Shown one piece after another: positions 32,815-44,728 of a stretch of 64,000 bases of DNA. Every line of letters starts with the position of its first letter. The first letter of the stretch is position 1. Below the pieces are notes generated by a model, which had not been told where the DNA came from, searched no databases, and worked only from the letters and a program-made list of their open reading frames with translations. The stretch is taken from positions 558,001 through 622,000 of the forward strand of contig JAJTTP010000021.1 in NCBI GenBank assembly GCA_023313575.1, given 5' to 3'. Made by a program: the position numbers and the translations under genes. This DNA comes from Eutypella sp. D-1. Taxonomy: Eukaryota > Ascomycota > Sordariomycetes > Xylariales > Diatrypaceae.

Positions 32815-33519
32815 GTGCCACTCTTGACAATTAACGCTAGCGGTGAAATGCATGATAGTTAGTAAATAATACGTACTGATTTAATGTCATGAGCCCACAC
32901 GTTACTAGTCCTGCACAGACCCTAGTGACTATACACTACTCTATTTACCTAGAGTTACTCTTTCAGATTCTATGATTCCCTCCAGTTTCGGCGTCTGCAC
33001 TTCGTCGGGATGTTCCAGCCTTCATAGAAGATGTTTGCCTATTTGGTAGATTGTATTATCATCTTCCACTCCTTGTTGCAACTCGTAATAGAGCCAATCA
33101 TAGCTAACACAAGCCTCATCTCAGCTGTAGATATGGGTTCCGGTAACATGTGGCGCTGTAACACCGGGTGGTTAAACCGATACAACAAACATACAATTGA
33201 TAAGTTTGTCCCTGCTTAACTGCCTAATGCGTCAGGCTGCCGGCAAGCCATAAACTCGAAGTCGACGCAGCCGACCTTCACTCTGTTTCGCTCCACCTGC
33301 ATTTATAGGAAAGACATCTCGCTCTTTAGACCCTGCGTCGGCCGCCGCAGTCCCCAAACCAAACCACTGTTTCCGAGTCACGCCGCTAAGTTACTAACCA
33401 TCATTTCACTATCCGTATTACCCAGCTAAGGGACCTGTGACATTTAGTGAACAACCCAGCCTTTCTTCGGCAAGTATAAACGCCTTGGCATATTATATCA
33501 CGTATCATCTCTTCTCATC
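32815..33519 (+). promoter_or_regulatory. intergenic region and promoter of the serine hydrolase gene
   Basis: About 0.7 kb between tandem + strand genes. A TATAAA box at 33475-33480 lies 40 bp upstream of the hydrolase ATG. No other gene is seen. Confidence 0.5.
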
Positions 33520-35223
33520 ATGTCAACGATGATCATCATCTTGTCAGTTATTTCCTTTGTTATGGCGGTCGGCATCCAAGTCGCTTTGAGTCCCTCCTCA
33601 CCTCAACTATCGGCAATGTCAATACCTTGCAACAGCAAGATCCACGATAGACTCGACCATGCACTGTCTAAAGTTAATAGAATTCGGGTAACTGGAGGAA
33701 CTGTGGGTATGTCTATTGGCGTCATGTATCAAGGCGAGGTGGTTTTGGAGCATAACTTCGGCTTTGCCGACCTAGAAGCAAAAGTGGTTCCAGATTCAAC
33801 TACGCGTTACCCGTTGGGTTCTTTGACAAAGGCCTTCGTCGCTACCACAGTTGCTCAACTAGTCGACGAATATCTCCTCAAGTGGGATGAACCTCTCAGT
33901 ACTTATATACCTGAGCTTTCCTTCGACTCCGATCCATACTTGTCTACGCGTTTGACTTTGATTGACCTGCTCTCCCATCAGACTGGTCTTTCTCGACTTG
34001 ATGCTTTGTGGCTTGGTGCCAATGGAGAGGTCAATATACCAAAGAATTTCACTGTCGCCATGTGCAATCACCTCCCATATACGTATCCATACCGTTCAAC
34101 TTGGCTTTACAACAACTGGATGTATGCTTTGGCTGGTGAAGTTATTGAGCGCGTTACTGGATCGCCGGTCGGTGAGGTCTTAGCTTCTCGAGTTCTCGAA
34201 AAGGTCGGGCTCGCCCAAACGACCATAATTAAGGACGAGATACCGATTAATTCGACAGCTGCACCATATCTTATCTTAGATGATAAATCCCCATCACGAA
34301 CAGCCGAGTTAGGGCTAACCGATGGAGTCCTTATGTCCACCGCTGGTGGCATCCGAAGTACTGTGCACGATATGCTTAAATGGGGACACGCGATCCTCAG
34401 TCCGTTCCGCGATGAGAAAACACCCCTCAGTGGTCTTGATTCCATTCTATCTAGCCATAGCTTCTTAAAAAGGGTTTACGCTTTTGATGAACTATACACT
34501 TTAGGCTTTGCTAAAGTGACCACACCAGCGCGGTTCGGCAGGATGGGTTTCAATCCCTCGCTAATCAAGGAAGGGATGCCGATCCTTGGAACAGACTCTG
34601 ACTCACGACAAGTCTTTTATCATAACGGCGCTATAACGGGCTACAACAACTGCATCATGCTTATTCCGGGACTCGACGCGGTGATTATCGTATTGACGAA
34701 CTCAATATCTCATGGGGACACTGCAGACTGGGCTGCTCAGACGATTCTTCAGGCGGTTCTAGATACCTCTTCCCCGACGGACCTGCACCCCCTTGCCAAA
34801 AAGGCCGCTAATATGTGGACAACGACATATAAAGCCATACGGGAACTCCTGGAGCAAGAGCGTATCCCAGGGACAAAAGCGCCGCCACACGATGAGTTGG
34901 TGGGAATTTACCGGCACGCAACCAATGCTTTGTCCCTCCAGATATTCAAAGACGGTGATTCTCTCAAGTTTAGTATTAATGGACAGCAAAGTCAGGAGCA
35001 TACACTTTCTCATTATCATTACGACAGCTTCATATTTCTCCCAACGGCAGATGATAGGGTTCGTCGTGGGCTCTTCCACTACAGCACCAACGCTTGGCTA
35101 ATTCACTTTGAAAGAGACTCGGAAAAGAAATACAATAGACTTGTATGGAATATAGATGCCCAAGCACCCAAGGGCGAAGAGTTCATAAAGGTTTGGGGCG
35201 AAGTCGAAAAGGAGAGGAACTAG
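33520..35223 (+). CDS. beta-lactamase-like serine hydrolase (class C/PBP fold)
   Basis: An intronless 567-residue member of the serine beta-lactamase/penicillin-binding-protein-like family, which in fungi contains esterases and peptidases rather than antibiotic-resistance enzymes. A hydrophobic N-terminus (MIIILSVISFVMAVGIQVAL) looks like a signal peptide or anchor, so it is probably secreted or membrane-bound. Catalytic motifs are visible: S101-L-T-K104 (SxxK) in GSLTKAFVATT, Y198-N-N200 (YxN) in WLYNNWMYALAGEV, and an HNG triad near 368 in VFYHNGAITGYNN. A C-terminal beta-rich domain of about 100 residues follows (LVGIYRHATNALSLQIFKDG onward). It sits within the cluster, so it could release a substrate from an ester or amide, but this is inference. 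Confidence 0.88.
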   Translation: MSTMIIILSVISFVMAVGIQVALSPSSPQLSAMSIPCNSKIHDRLDHALSKVNRIRVTGGTVGMSIGVMYQGEVVLEHNFGFADLEAKVVPDSTTRYPLGSLTKAFVATTVAQLVDEYLLKWDEPLSTYIPELSFDSDPYLSTRLTLIDLLSHQTGLSRLDALWLGANGEVNIPKNFTVAMCNHLPYTYPYRSTWLYNNWMYALAGEVIERVTGSPVGEVLASRVLEKVGLAQTTIIKDEIPINSTAAPYLILDDKSPSRTAELGLTDGVLMSTAGGIRSTVHDMLKWGHAILSPFRDEKTPLSGLDSILSSHSFLKRVYAFDELYTLGFAKVTTPARFGRMGFNPSLIKEGMPILGTDSDSRQVFYHNGAITGYNNCIMLIPGLDAVIIVLTNSISHGDTADWAAQTILQAVLDTSSPTDLHPLAKKAANMWTTTYKAIRELLEQERIPGTKAPPHDELVGIYRHATNALSLQIFKDGDSLKFSINGQQSQEHTLSHYHYDSFIFLPTADDRVRRGLFHYSTNAWLIHFERDSEKKYNRLVWNIDAQAPKGEEFIKVWGEVEKERN

Positions 35224-35495
35224 TCGAAAGATGGTGGCTTGACAGATAGCATTACTGTAGGGGCTATCACCATGCAGGTACTACCTCGATACGCTTTTGG
35301 CACGTATCAAATATGGAAAGTTGAAAACTTCAACGATAGAAGCTGCTCTAATACGCATCACAATCGACTTCCATACCCATAAAACCTCTGCAAACTTCCT
35401 TTGAATTATGAAACATTTAGCGCCATTAGCTACTCCTCCGGTCTCAAAGTAATCTCAAGTTTCCTCCGGTTCCTAAAATATATCCAGAAGCGACT

Positions 35496-37033
35496 TTAAG
35501 ACCTTTGAGGCCACTTCTTCAATAGAACCGAGAGGGCGAGATAAGAAACAACACCAGTGAAACACAAGCCGCTAATGACTCCGAAACCCATCAAATACTT
35601 AGGAGCATCCTCCGATGGGAACAAGTACGAACCATAAATCTGGGCCAGGTTACCCATTGCGTTGACAAACGCCAATGCGATGGCACGGATCTCGTTGGGC
35701 AGGCAGCTGAAGGTTGAGGAGGCATAGGCTAGTGATAGGCCATTGGATGCCCATAGTCCACTGGCCATAATGACGAGGAGAGCGTACCTTGCCTTAAAGT
35801 CGTACACAGCGCAGATGATGATGGAGCACACCATGGCCACAGACATCCAAACGCCCAGTACAAGGCCCCTAAGGTGAGCATGCCGATCCATGAAGTAGAC
35901 CGTGATCATGGTGCAGACGAATGCAACTGCATAGATCGGAATAGTCATGTACTGAGCCATGTGGGAAGTGTAACCCAGACCATTGACGAGAGTCGGGTAG
36001 AAGTATGACAAGGTAGAGGAGCCGACGACAGCCATATATCCGACGACGAACAGCCAAACTCGCCAGTTGACAAGAGCTGCTTTCAAGGCTTGGAGATGAG
36101 ACAGTTCAGGTCCGGGTTCACCGGTGCGGGAATGTTCGTGGTCATACACCAGTCGTTGGATAGCGAGTTGCTTCTCTCGCTCAGAGAACTTCGAGCTGCT
36201 GACGTTGGCGGGGAAGTCGAGTAGAAGGAGGCTTGCGATCACAGCCCATCCGGAGGTTGCGGCACCTTCTACAATGAAGAGCCAACGCCAGCCTTCGATT
36301 CCATGTGCCCCATCTAAACCATCTGTAATCGCACCCCCTAGAAGGCCACCAAATGCCCCAGAAAGGATAGCGGCTGAGATGTATACGCCGAAACGCTTGG
36401 CCTGTTCCTCCTTCTTGTACCAGCTGGACAGCAGAAGTAGCACACCCGGAGCAAATCCGGCCTCTAAGATACCGACGATAACCCGGATGCCGATAAGTTC
36501 TTTGTAGCTGTGTATGAATCCCATACCAATCGTAACACACCCCCAGAGAAACATGATCGATGGAAGAAAGATGGAGGGACGCGTCCGAGCGAGGATCATG
36601 CTATTATTGATATTTAGTAACTATTTCACTTAGCAAGCCATGTTGTATTAGTGTACTAACTTGGATGGAACCTCGAATACAACGTAGCCGACGAAGAAGA
36701 CGACGAGAGCGATGGAATATCTCTGAGAGTCGAGCTCCAGATCTTCCGACATGCCTGCGATCTTGGCATTTCCAATACTTGATAGAATTGTCAGCGCATA
36801 ACTTTTAGAATTGCAGACCAAGCCGTAAACCGAACTTACTTCGTTCTGTCCATGTAGGACAACAGGTACATAAGCCACATAGTGGGCAAGATAAACATAT
36901 CGATCTTGCGTACCAGTGCCTTCTCCTCGTCGGTTCCGGGCACATAGGAAGCCGCCCCATCATCCTTCGGGCTCGGATCCATCTTGCTGTCGGATATCTC
37001 GCAGTGCTCAGGGTCGATGTCGTATTTGTCCAT
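35496..37033 (-). CDS. MFS transporter, Dal5/anion:cation symporter family
   Basis: A proton-coupled plasma-membrane importer of the fungal Dal5-like ACS family, whose characterised members carry allantoate, nicotinate, pantothenate or organic acids. Exons 37033-36840, 36777-36661 and 36600-35496 give 471 residues with about 12 membrane helices. Family landmarks: an acidic N-terminus, RKIDMFILPTMWLMYLLSYM then DRTN formed across the first splice, GYVVFEVPSN across the second, GWRWLFIVEGAAT, a central loop with FSEREKQLAIQRLVYD, and a late ALAFVNAMGNLAQIYGSYLF. Both introns split AA|N codons. The tail is short and ends KKWPQRS. It is convergent with the serine hydrolase and divergent from the SDR. 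The promoter carries a TATA box and four CreA-like sites, suggesting carbon catabolite control. Confidence 0.92.
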
Positions 37034-38489
37034 CTTAGGCGAGTGTGGTGATATTCATTGCACAAAGCTCGAGATTTGGGGTAGACGGTATCCTTTTCAC
37101 AATCCGGGGAAGGATAGAGATAGGAGGTCTTATATACAGCCCGGGGCTGAGGACAAGGGGTAAGCTAATAGCTTGACCTGGGGTCTAGCTGATCTCTGTG
37201 CTTTAGCTGGGGAAGTAGTCTCTCCGCATACCCACCCCGATATTATCTCCTCGATCCAGTTTCCTGGGTTGCATCTCTCCACTACCAATGCAGCCTATAC
37301 TGAATGGGAAATGTATGGTTTATGGCCAAGTCCTATGAGGCAACTGACGTTCGGATGTTGTTAATCCCACATACATTGTGAATCATAACGAAATCTATCT
37401 CGCAAAGAGGATCTTTTGGTTTATACGCACCTTGATTAAAGTCAACGATAACTTGACTTTTGCTCATCTGGAAGTATAGTTCGCTGTTGATCTTGTCATA
37501 CGATTTAATAGCTATGGTAAGAAAACCGAGGCTTATTTTTAGCATGACGTCTCGCTCGACTACATGAACTTAATTTAACTAATATAGGTAAGGGCAAGCG
37601 ACCTAGGATGAGACTCAACTAGCCTGTCGCGTGTCTTGACAGATCTTGTAAGTCTCGGTATTCCAAGTTCAAAGCTGTTTAGAAGCACTTCTCCGCCTTT
37701 TCCGCGTCATTTTACAGATGAATATCGTCGTGTCGGACATTCCTTATGGGGTAGTCAATGCAGGGGCCTGACTAAGGGCGACAGAGCCCGCCAGGCCGTG
37801 ATTCGAGGGTTCCGGCTCCCGAATTTTGGTATCGGTAGCCTCCTTCTGGGGTTGAGTCCGATGCCACATTGCCGTGGCCGGTTTGTGCATGCCAAGACTC
37901 GTTTTCACGATGTATTCTATAGAAACGAGGAATGATCCAGCCAGTTTTGGTATAGTTCCATGGGTTCTTCTGGTCGGTGGCACTTGAATTTTCTTAGCTA
38001 CTGTCGCTAGTTGGACTAGCTCGCCAACTGAGTGCTTCTGGAGGGTAAAGCTTATACAGCATTTGCACTCGATCCCCCCGGAGCCGCTAGCTTTTAAACG
38101 TTGAGAAAGTCTGCGCATCGCGGTCAGTCCACGGATGGGCGCGTCTCGAGGTAATGGACACCGTGCCGATGACCTCGAAGTGCGATAGCATCGAACGAGT
38201 CCCCAATTTTTCAGGGGCATATATGACATCCCCAGAAATTCCTCCACGACTTGTCCCGAAGCGCGCGCGGTTCCGAGACTTCATGAGGGGGGAGATGTCG
38301 GGGATAGCGATGGAGAGAGTTATTTATCAATATAATGCTAAGATACCCAGATTTCTTGGAAGTCGTCTTAACATCGTGAATTATCCCTTCATTCTCCCAT
38401 TGCATATCCCCAACAGCGTCGGTTGCTCTAAGCTAATCATTATCGCGGCTTCACTTTTTCTTTTCAATTAAGTCCACTGTACTTCGAAG
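37034..38489. promoter_or_regulatory. divergent promoter region, MFS transporter / SDR
   Basis: About 1.46 kb between two divergent cluster genes. For the MFS gene there is a TATATA at 37131-37136 and four SYGGRG motifs on the + strand (37104-37109, 37141-37146, 37178-37183, 37207-37212). A CGG-CTC-CCG inverted triplet lies at 37813-37821. No gene is seen. Confidence 0.5.
37104..37212 (+). promoter_or_regulatory. cluster of four CreA-like (SYGGRG) sites
   Basis: Two CCGGGG and two CTGGGG motifs occur within 109 bp directly upstream of the MFS start. SYGGRG is the known consensus of the carbon catabolite repressor CreA/Cre1. A single strand of this length would be expected to show about 0.2 copies by chance, so the grouping is suggestive; function is inferred. 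Confidence 0.45.
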
Positions 38490-39363
38490 ATGTCGTCCGA
38501 CGATAATTACCCGAGTACCCTTCCCCAGCCGGGACACAACTGGCAGGTAACTTTAGATGGAAAGGTCATCGCAAGTAAGCAGTTGTATCTTGTATAAAAC
38601 CATGAGAGCCAGCCTGCTAACAATTCTATCAGTCACTGGTGCGAACCAAGGAATCGGTCTGGGCATTGCCGAAGTATGCCTTGCGAACTCGGCGGGCTGC
38701 ATCTACTCCCTAGACATCTCACAACCCGGTGACGACTTTGCTGCCTTAGAAAAACGCTACCCTGGCCGCCTGGAATACGTACACACCGACGTTACAAGCG
38801 AGGAGAGCGTTAAAACGGCGCTGGACAAGATCGTGGAGGCTAAGGGCCGGTTCGACGGCATGGTAGCCAATGCGGGCGCTACTAAGCATCAGCCGGCGCT
38901 CGACTTCACGATCGAGCAGTTTGAGCGGCTGTATAAGCTCAACGTGACGGGCTCGTGGATATGCGCCACGGCGGCTGCGCGCAAATTTATTGAGCTGAAG
39001 ACCAAGGGCTCTATCGTCTTCACGGCATCTATGACCTCTTATCGTCCCAACCGCGCCGCGCCTTCGGCCCCGTACGGCGGTACTAAGGCTGCTGTGCGGA
39101 ACATGACGCACACGCTGGCCATGGAGTGGTCGCAGTACGGCATCCGTGTTAACAGTATCTCGCCCGGCTTTGTGAAGACCGCACTGACCTACTACGTCGA
39201 GACCAGCCCCGACTGGGATACCAAGATGAAGTACTATGGAGGAATGCCTCGTCTGGCCCTGCCGCAAGAGCTGGGCGGTGCTTACACCTACTTATTGAGC
39301 GATACCGCCACGTACACGACGGGAATTGATATTCCGATTGCGGGTATCGTTGGAGCGTGGTAG
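38490..39363 (+). CDS. short-chain dehydrogenase/reductase, polyol/ketose type
   Basis: An NAD(P)-dependent SDR of 271 residues; exons 38490-38574 and 38633-39363, intron gtaagc to cag with a gctaac branch. The cofactor motif TGANQGIG follows the splice (VIAITGANQGIGLGIAEV); VANAGAT is the NAG motif; the catalytic Ser is in FTASMTS and the Tyr/Lys pair in APYGGTKAAV (YxxxK). The leader with NYPSTLPQPGHNW resembles SDRs related to L-xylulose, sorbose or mannitol reductases, so interconversion of a polyol and a ketose is the most likely reaction. ISPGFVKTAL is the usual phosphate/cofactor loop. It is divergent from the MFS gene and marks the right end of the cluster. The exact substrate and cofactor preference cannot be read from the sequence. 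Confidence 0.9.
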
Positions 39364-42300
39364 ACGTATAATGATAGACAAAAGTTAATGACTGCATAGA
39401 GGCGTACATATAGACTAGAATACAGGTTGTTTTACGTCCACCATTTGCAACTCGTAGTACTGGCATCACTTTGCGTCTTCACGGCAGTGCTCTCTATCGC
39501 TGCGTGGTGAGCTCTGATCGATTCTTGAGATGGGCTAGTAATCCTAACGTTGCTTTTCGATCTCTACCGACAAGAGCGTCGCAAAGCCTTCCAAGACTAG
39601 ACGTTTTGTGCTATTCTCGCAGAATCAAATTCATATCCTCTGTGCCTAGATGTCGCGCATCTACGTATTTATTCGTCGGCAGAAACAGACCACTCCGAGG
39701 ATGGCTACGACGTGCGCAAAGATGGTGCATACCCGAGAACGAACTTGGAGATCACAGCATACACGTGCGGGCTTGGGGGATACATCTGATCGATTTGGCC
39801 GCGTACGCTCGACAGCTGTTTGGTGAAGAAGTCCTCATGAGTTCTACTTCAACTTACAAGACGTTTCAGATTGGCTATTAGATTGATTTTGGACGTATCC
39901 GTATGCACCACCTTTGAGAGCTACCCGACCCATACAAGTGAACAATTCGACGGACTAGTCAAAATCGCTTACTTTCTTTTCTCCGTTTCTGTATCCAGCA
40001 ACCACTCATTCTTCGAGAACCCGCCTGTCGTCTCTGGAACAGCCGAGTTACCATCCACCGTCCTCCATCTTCAGTGTTTTCGACTTCGCCTGTTGGTTCA
40101 TGGGTGAGGAGTACATAACGATCGTCGACGCCGTAGACCTGGTCATGGCAGCAGTAAACCTCTATAAGAAATCAATCGGCAGCACGCCGGGCCAGGGACA
40201 CCGGGGCTTAGGTGGCTCGGACTTCCGTTCTTTCTGGGTGCAGGAGACCCACCCAGCGGAGGGGGTCAGAAGCCATCTGCTGCTTCGGTGCGAATACGGG
40301 GCGGATCCGGCGAGCAACCTTGCGACGCCGCCAGCTTCTTAGTAGGTAGCTTCAAGTTCCCCATACATTCTTCTCGCGCACCCATAACATCGCTGGGAAA
40401 TCGCGCTCGATTACCTAGAGCATGGCCGGTATTAGCGCCCGCCTTGCCGGTCTTGCGGCTCATGCAGAGCTGATGGTAATCTGTGGAAGGTTGCTCCATA
40501 TGAGGGCGCTTCTAATATGAACCCCTGCTTTACAGATCTGACAACCCATAAGATTCAAAGGCCATATCAGTAATGGGGACTGCTTATCAAAGGGACATCT
40601 CGAGTTCAGAATATGCATGGTCTGCTTCATGTTTTCAGGAGGGAGCCCAGCTCTGAGAGTGTCGGCATCACCCGTCGGACCGGAGGTGCTTACTACTACA
40701 TAGATACTATTTAGAAGTCCTGAGGCCAAGTGTCCATTGATCTCACCGAGAGCAAGCTTTATACGTGGACATATGTCAATTAGGATACTCGCACGACTAA
40801 CTGCACGACTGACTTCCAAGGCAAAATAGATGCTGCAAGACTTGACCTCAACTCACCTTTATCAGTAGGTAATTGCTGGGATTCGGTGGAGTTCGATCAT
40901 ATCAAAGAGAATATCAAGTGTTCACTTAGTTCGGTAGTCTGCAGACTGTGGGCGTATGGGAGATATCTCCCACGGGCCGGATGATTCCCTTCCCCCTTTT
41001 CTTCCTGACCCCGCCCATTGGCGCGGCTTCTATCGTATAGCTACGTAGATGGAAGGCGTGAAGTCAGAATAAGCTTACTAGAATCTCTGTTCGCAATGGT
41101 CTGTGCCCTGCGGTCCTGCCAAAAGAAGCCAAATATAACACGAGATAGGGGGTGGAGGCCCCCAACTACCTGCTTACTGTGGTAGCAATCACCCGGGCCC
41201 GAGGTAATTGGCATGTCTCATGTACAATTGAGCACGAGCATCTACAAACAACACGACCTTCCACAACGAGTCAATTCTAAGCTGTGCGTGCGTACACGTA
41301 TGATTCGGACATCCTGTCGGGCTATAGGTTTTAACTTATAGGCCACCTAGGAATTGACCTAGTAGTTACTTCATCTCTGTGGGTATACTCGGCCGTCGAC
41401 CATGATAAAAAGCGGCCGCGGATAGGGCCGTCCAAGCAAGCAGTGAGTTCTCCAGCTGAGTAAGATACGGTCACAATGCAGTGCTTTAAGTAGGAATGCT
41501 GGAGCAGCATTGACGCGTAACGTACGCATGACATGCGAACATGCACGCTGCGCATGGCACTTGTAGTTATGCAGAGTGGCATGTGGCTCGACAATCTGGA
41601 AAAGATATGGTTTCTTTTCCCCTAAATTCAATTGGAGCTCCGGGGCGTCTATATGGCAGTGTGAGTTTCCCACCAACTGATACCAGATTAGACAGCCATG
41701 TCGTGCCGAATCGCCTCACGTCGCGGCCTGCAGGGGGGCGTCGCCAAGGGCGCTGGTTCGGGGTGATCACGTCGTGCTAGGTTGAGTGCTTATCGCCGAA
41801 CCCAAATACTTCGAGTCCCATTCAGTTTCCCAAGGTTTCCTAAGAATGCTTGTTTTTTTGCGTTTGGCGAGGTGGGGTGTCCCCTATCAAGATCGCTGTC
41901 GCGTCAAGGGATTAGAATCGGTGTCACGTATTTGCTGTTGATCGAGCTAATAACATAGGCCAAGGGGGCACCACGAAAAACAAAACAAGATGGCTACTAT
42001 TACCAATAGTTTAGGTTGTCCTAAGCCGAATCACGTCGCGTAAATGTTCGCGGCAATGTACCACAAGCCCCTGTATGAGATTGCTGCTTGCTGTGCGACC
42101 CGGCCACCGTAGCCAGGAACCGGTTGGCTGGCCAGCTTGACAGTCAAATTAAACATGTGTATCACAGACAGCTCGGCTTCTCAGTATTGAAGGCAAATAC
42201 AAAGCCCGACAATACATCCCTATTTGATAACACGAGTCGCCTATTACAAGGCCCGTCGATTATACCAGTACTCATCGCCAGGTCACAGGTGTGGAACAGA

Positions 42301-44728
42301 GATATTATCTACATAGTTCAGACTTCGCGAAGCTAGGCGAGGCAATGGGCCCTTGTCCTACGATGGCTGTGACAATCTGAAAGCTTCATTTCTGACCTTC
42401 GTCCGGCGCATCACACTCCCGCTGTGCTGGGGGCGATTCGCTGTATCCGTATCCCTTCCTACCACCGAAGCAATACGGGTGTCCATGCGTTCGAACTAAC
42501 TCTAGCCTTCGCTACCAATTTACCCATTCTCACCCATCTGGCCACCGACGACGCTGCCCCATCGGATATCTCAGCTGCCGGAACTGATTGATAAAGCCAG
42601 CGGTAACTAAACAAAGTTACCTGAGTACAGAAAACCCGACTCCTGGGCCGCCAGAAAGGTGGCGGAGTTTAAAAGACCCCATTCCTCCTGTGCGGCTATG
42701 CACGGAGTCGGCCGGCATAGACGGATAATGACGTATCCGCCATTAGCCACAATCCGGTAGGTTCCGTGACTAGGAACAATGTCGATACTAGAAAGAATTT
42801 TGCCCATGCATGCAATCGTCATTTTGTGCATTTCGTTGCTATAGAATCTTTCAGTGTATAGTGTTCAGAGGATGCCTCATTATCTAAGTTAAAGCAACTT
42901 GCAATACGCCGGACTGAATACACGTCCACAGTTGTACATCGGCCGTCCCAAAACATAGCCACCGTGCGGCCGCCCGTCCGCCCGGGGGCTCTGGAACTTC
43001 TGGCGGTAAGTTCATATATACATGGTGGAAGTTATAGCCCCTGGGCAGCGGTTATACAGGCGGGTTGGCTTGCAGTTATGTCCACCGCAAAGGCGTTGCC
43101 CTTTATCTCACATGCAGAGTGCACTCTAGCGTTCAGATCGAGGCTTGACAGTCTGCCCACTTAGTACACTAGTGCCGTACTGTAGTTTTCATAAGTCGAG
43201 TACTTATGTTACATCTGGAGCTTACGCTATGCTTTGCCATGCCGCGGTTTGTTTAAGAAATCCTTCGGGTTATTTGGAGACAGCTACCAGTCAGTTGGTA
43301 ACTATAATGAGGCGCACTTAACGTCTTGTTCAGCTTTACAGGCACCCCTGCCACTAAGCTACTGAATTACTCATCTCACTAGCTCGTTTATGTACAAACA
43401 CTATTGTAAGCAAAGGCAAGGGTAATTTGACACCTAACGACGAAGTTGTAATCTTTTTTTCGTCACCGATTCACTCACCTCTGGTGAATACCAGACCTCC
43501 GACTTAATGAACGAGGCAACCCTGGTCACTCAGGTCATTCAACCAAGGAATTTAGCGTAGGCGAGCCAGGTCATAACTAGGCCAATACGGACGTGAAGCT
43601 AAGCTAAGCCCAGCCACATTGCCCTTTTCGGCAACGAGGGATGCAGACTATTGGCCAGCTCTAGAGAACTTGGGGGCAAGCTATTCCTAGATAGGAAACA
43701 CGGTGGCGGGGGACTACGTACCTTCTGGTGTGTATTGTATGTATCAAGAGAAAGCCCGAGTAGTGTGAACCTACGTAACTTAGCGTTAGCATAAGCCACA
43801 TCAGCTTGTAGTCATACATGCCCGTCAACTTATGGACTCGGATTTGATTATCTGGCAGGTGAATGAAACATGTCAGACATGTGAAATGCCGTGGTGGGAA
43901 AGTAGCATCTCGTGCTGAACTGGGGTATTACTGCATTTGGAAGGCAATAGAAGACATGATGGTGCCATCGCACACATAATGTTGTTGTTTTTATTTGTGA
44001 ATAGCTTATCTCTGCTATTTTGACTGAGAGATCCTGTTTCGTGCGATATGGATAATCATGTTCCATTGATGATCGAGGATGTAGAGTAGTGACAACAAAT
44101 GACAATACTCACGTATCCTCTAATACTCTTCCGCTTATGCCCTGCGTCGTAACTAAGTGCCATCATTGATCCCGCCCCTCATCATCAGATACGTATTCAG
44201 GTCGTTATAAGCCTGCCCTCATCCATTTTCCTCCTGTATCGTGACCATGGTGATACATGATGACCCAGCGCCGGAGCCTCATGCCTCTCATCTCCCTTCT
44301 ATCCCCACCTGTTATGTGTCCCAATAAGATAAACCATTAATGAATCCCTAACCCTTCGTTCGCCCTAACGGATGCTGTCCGCGCATGTATGTTGTTCCAT
44401 CCCTCCTGCCATTAAGAACGCCTCGTGGGTGGTGGGGAAGTACTGAATAAGGTATCATCATCACGATGGGGATCGACCCCGTCTATGTGAAGAACGCTAA
44501 CAAGAATGGTATGAAAAGCAAAAACACCGCCCAAATGTTTTTGTGGTCTCCGGAAAAATAAAATGCTAAGTAACCATACCAAGAGCGCCCTAGTTCAATA
44601 AATGCTCCAAGTAACTCCGTGCTTCACTAAGAAGATAGAAATGAAAACAGATGCTGATGCAAAATAAAAGCGAGGCAAATGTGTGTGTTTGTGCGTGCGT
44701 TTCTAGGTGCGTGGCGATGCAATGTGAT
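39364..44728. other. 5.4-kb gene-poor region
   Basis: No gene could be supported. Several open frames of 60-136 codons between 39.4 and 40.4 kb lack recognisable motifs and introns. Decayed coding remnants there are possible but not demonstrable. The right end holds the 3' flank of the cyclin gene. Confidence 0.5.

Noticed and set aside
23040..39363. Reading the cluster as a secondary-metabolite cluster
   Set aside because: No polyketide synthase, NRPS, terpene cyclase or P450 is present; the enzymes are those of carbohydrate metabolism.
39471..40342. Three open frames of 78-136 codons downstream of the SDR
   Set aside because: No recognisable domain, no convincing introns and stops between the frames; possible remnant only.
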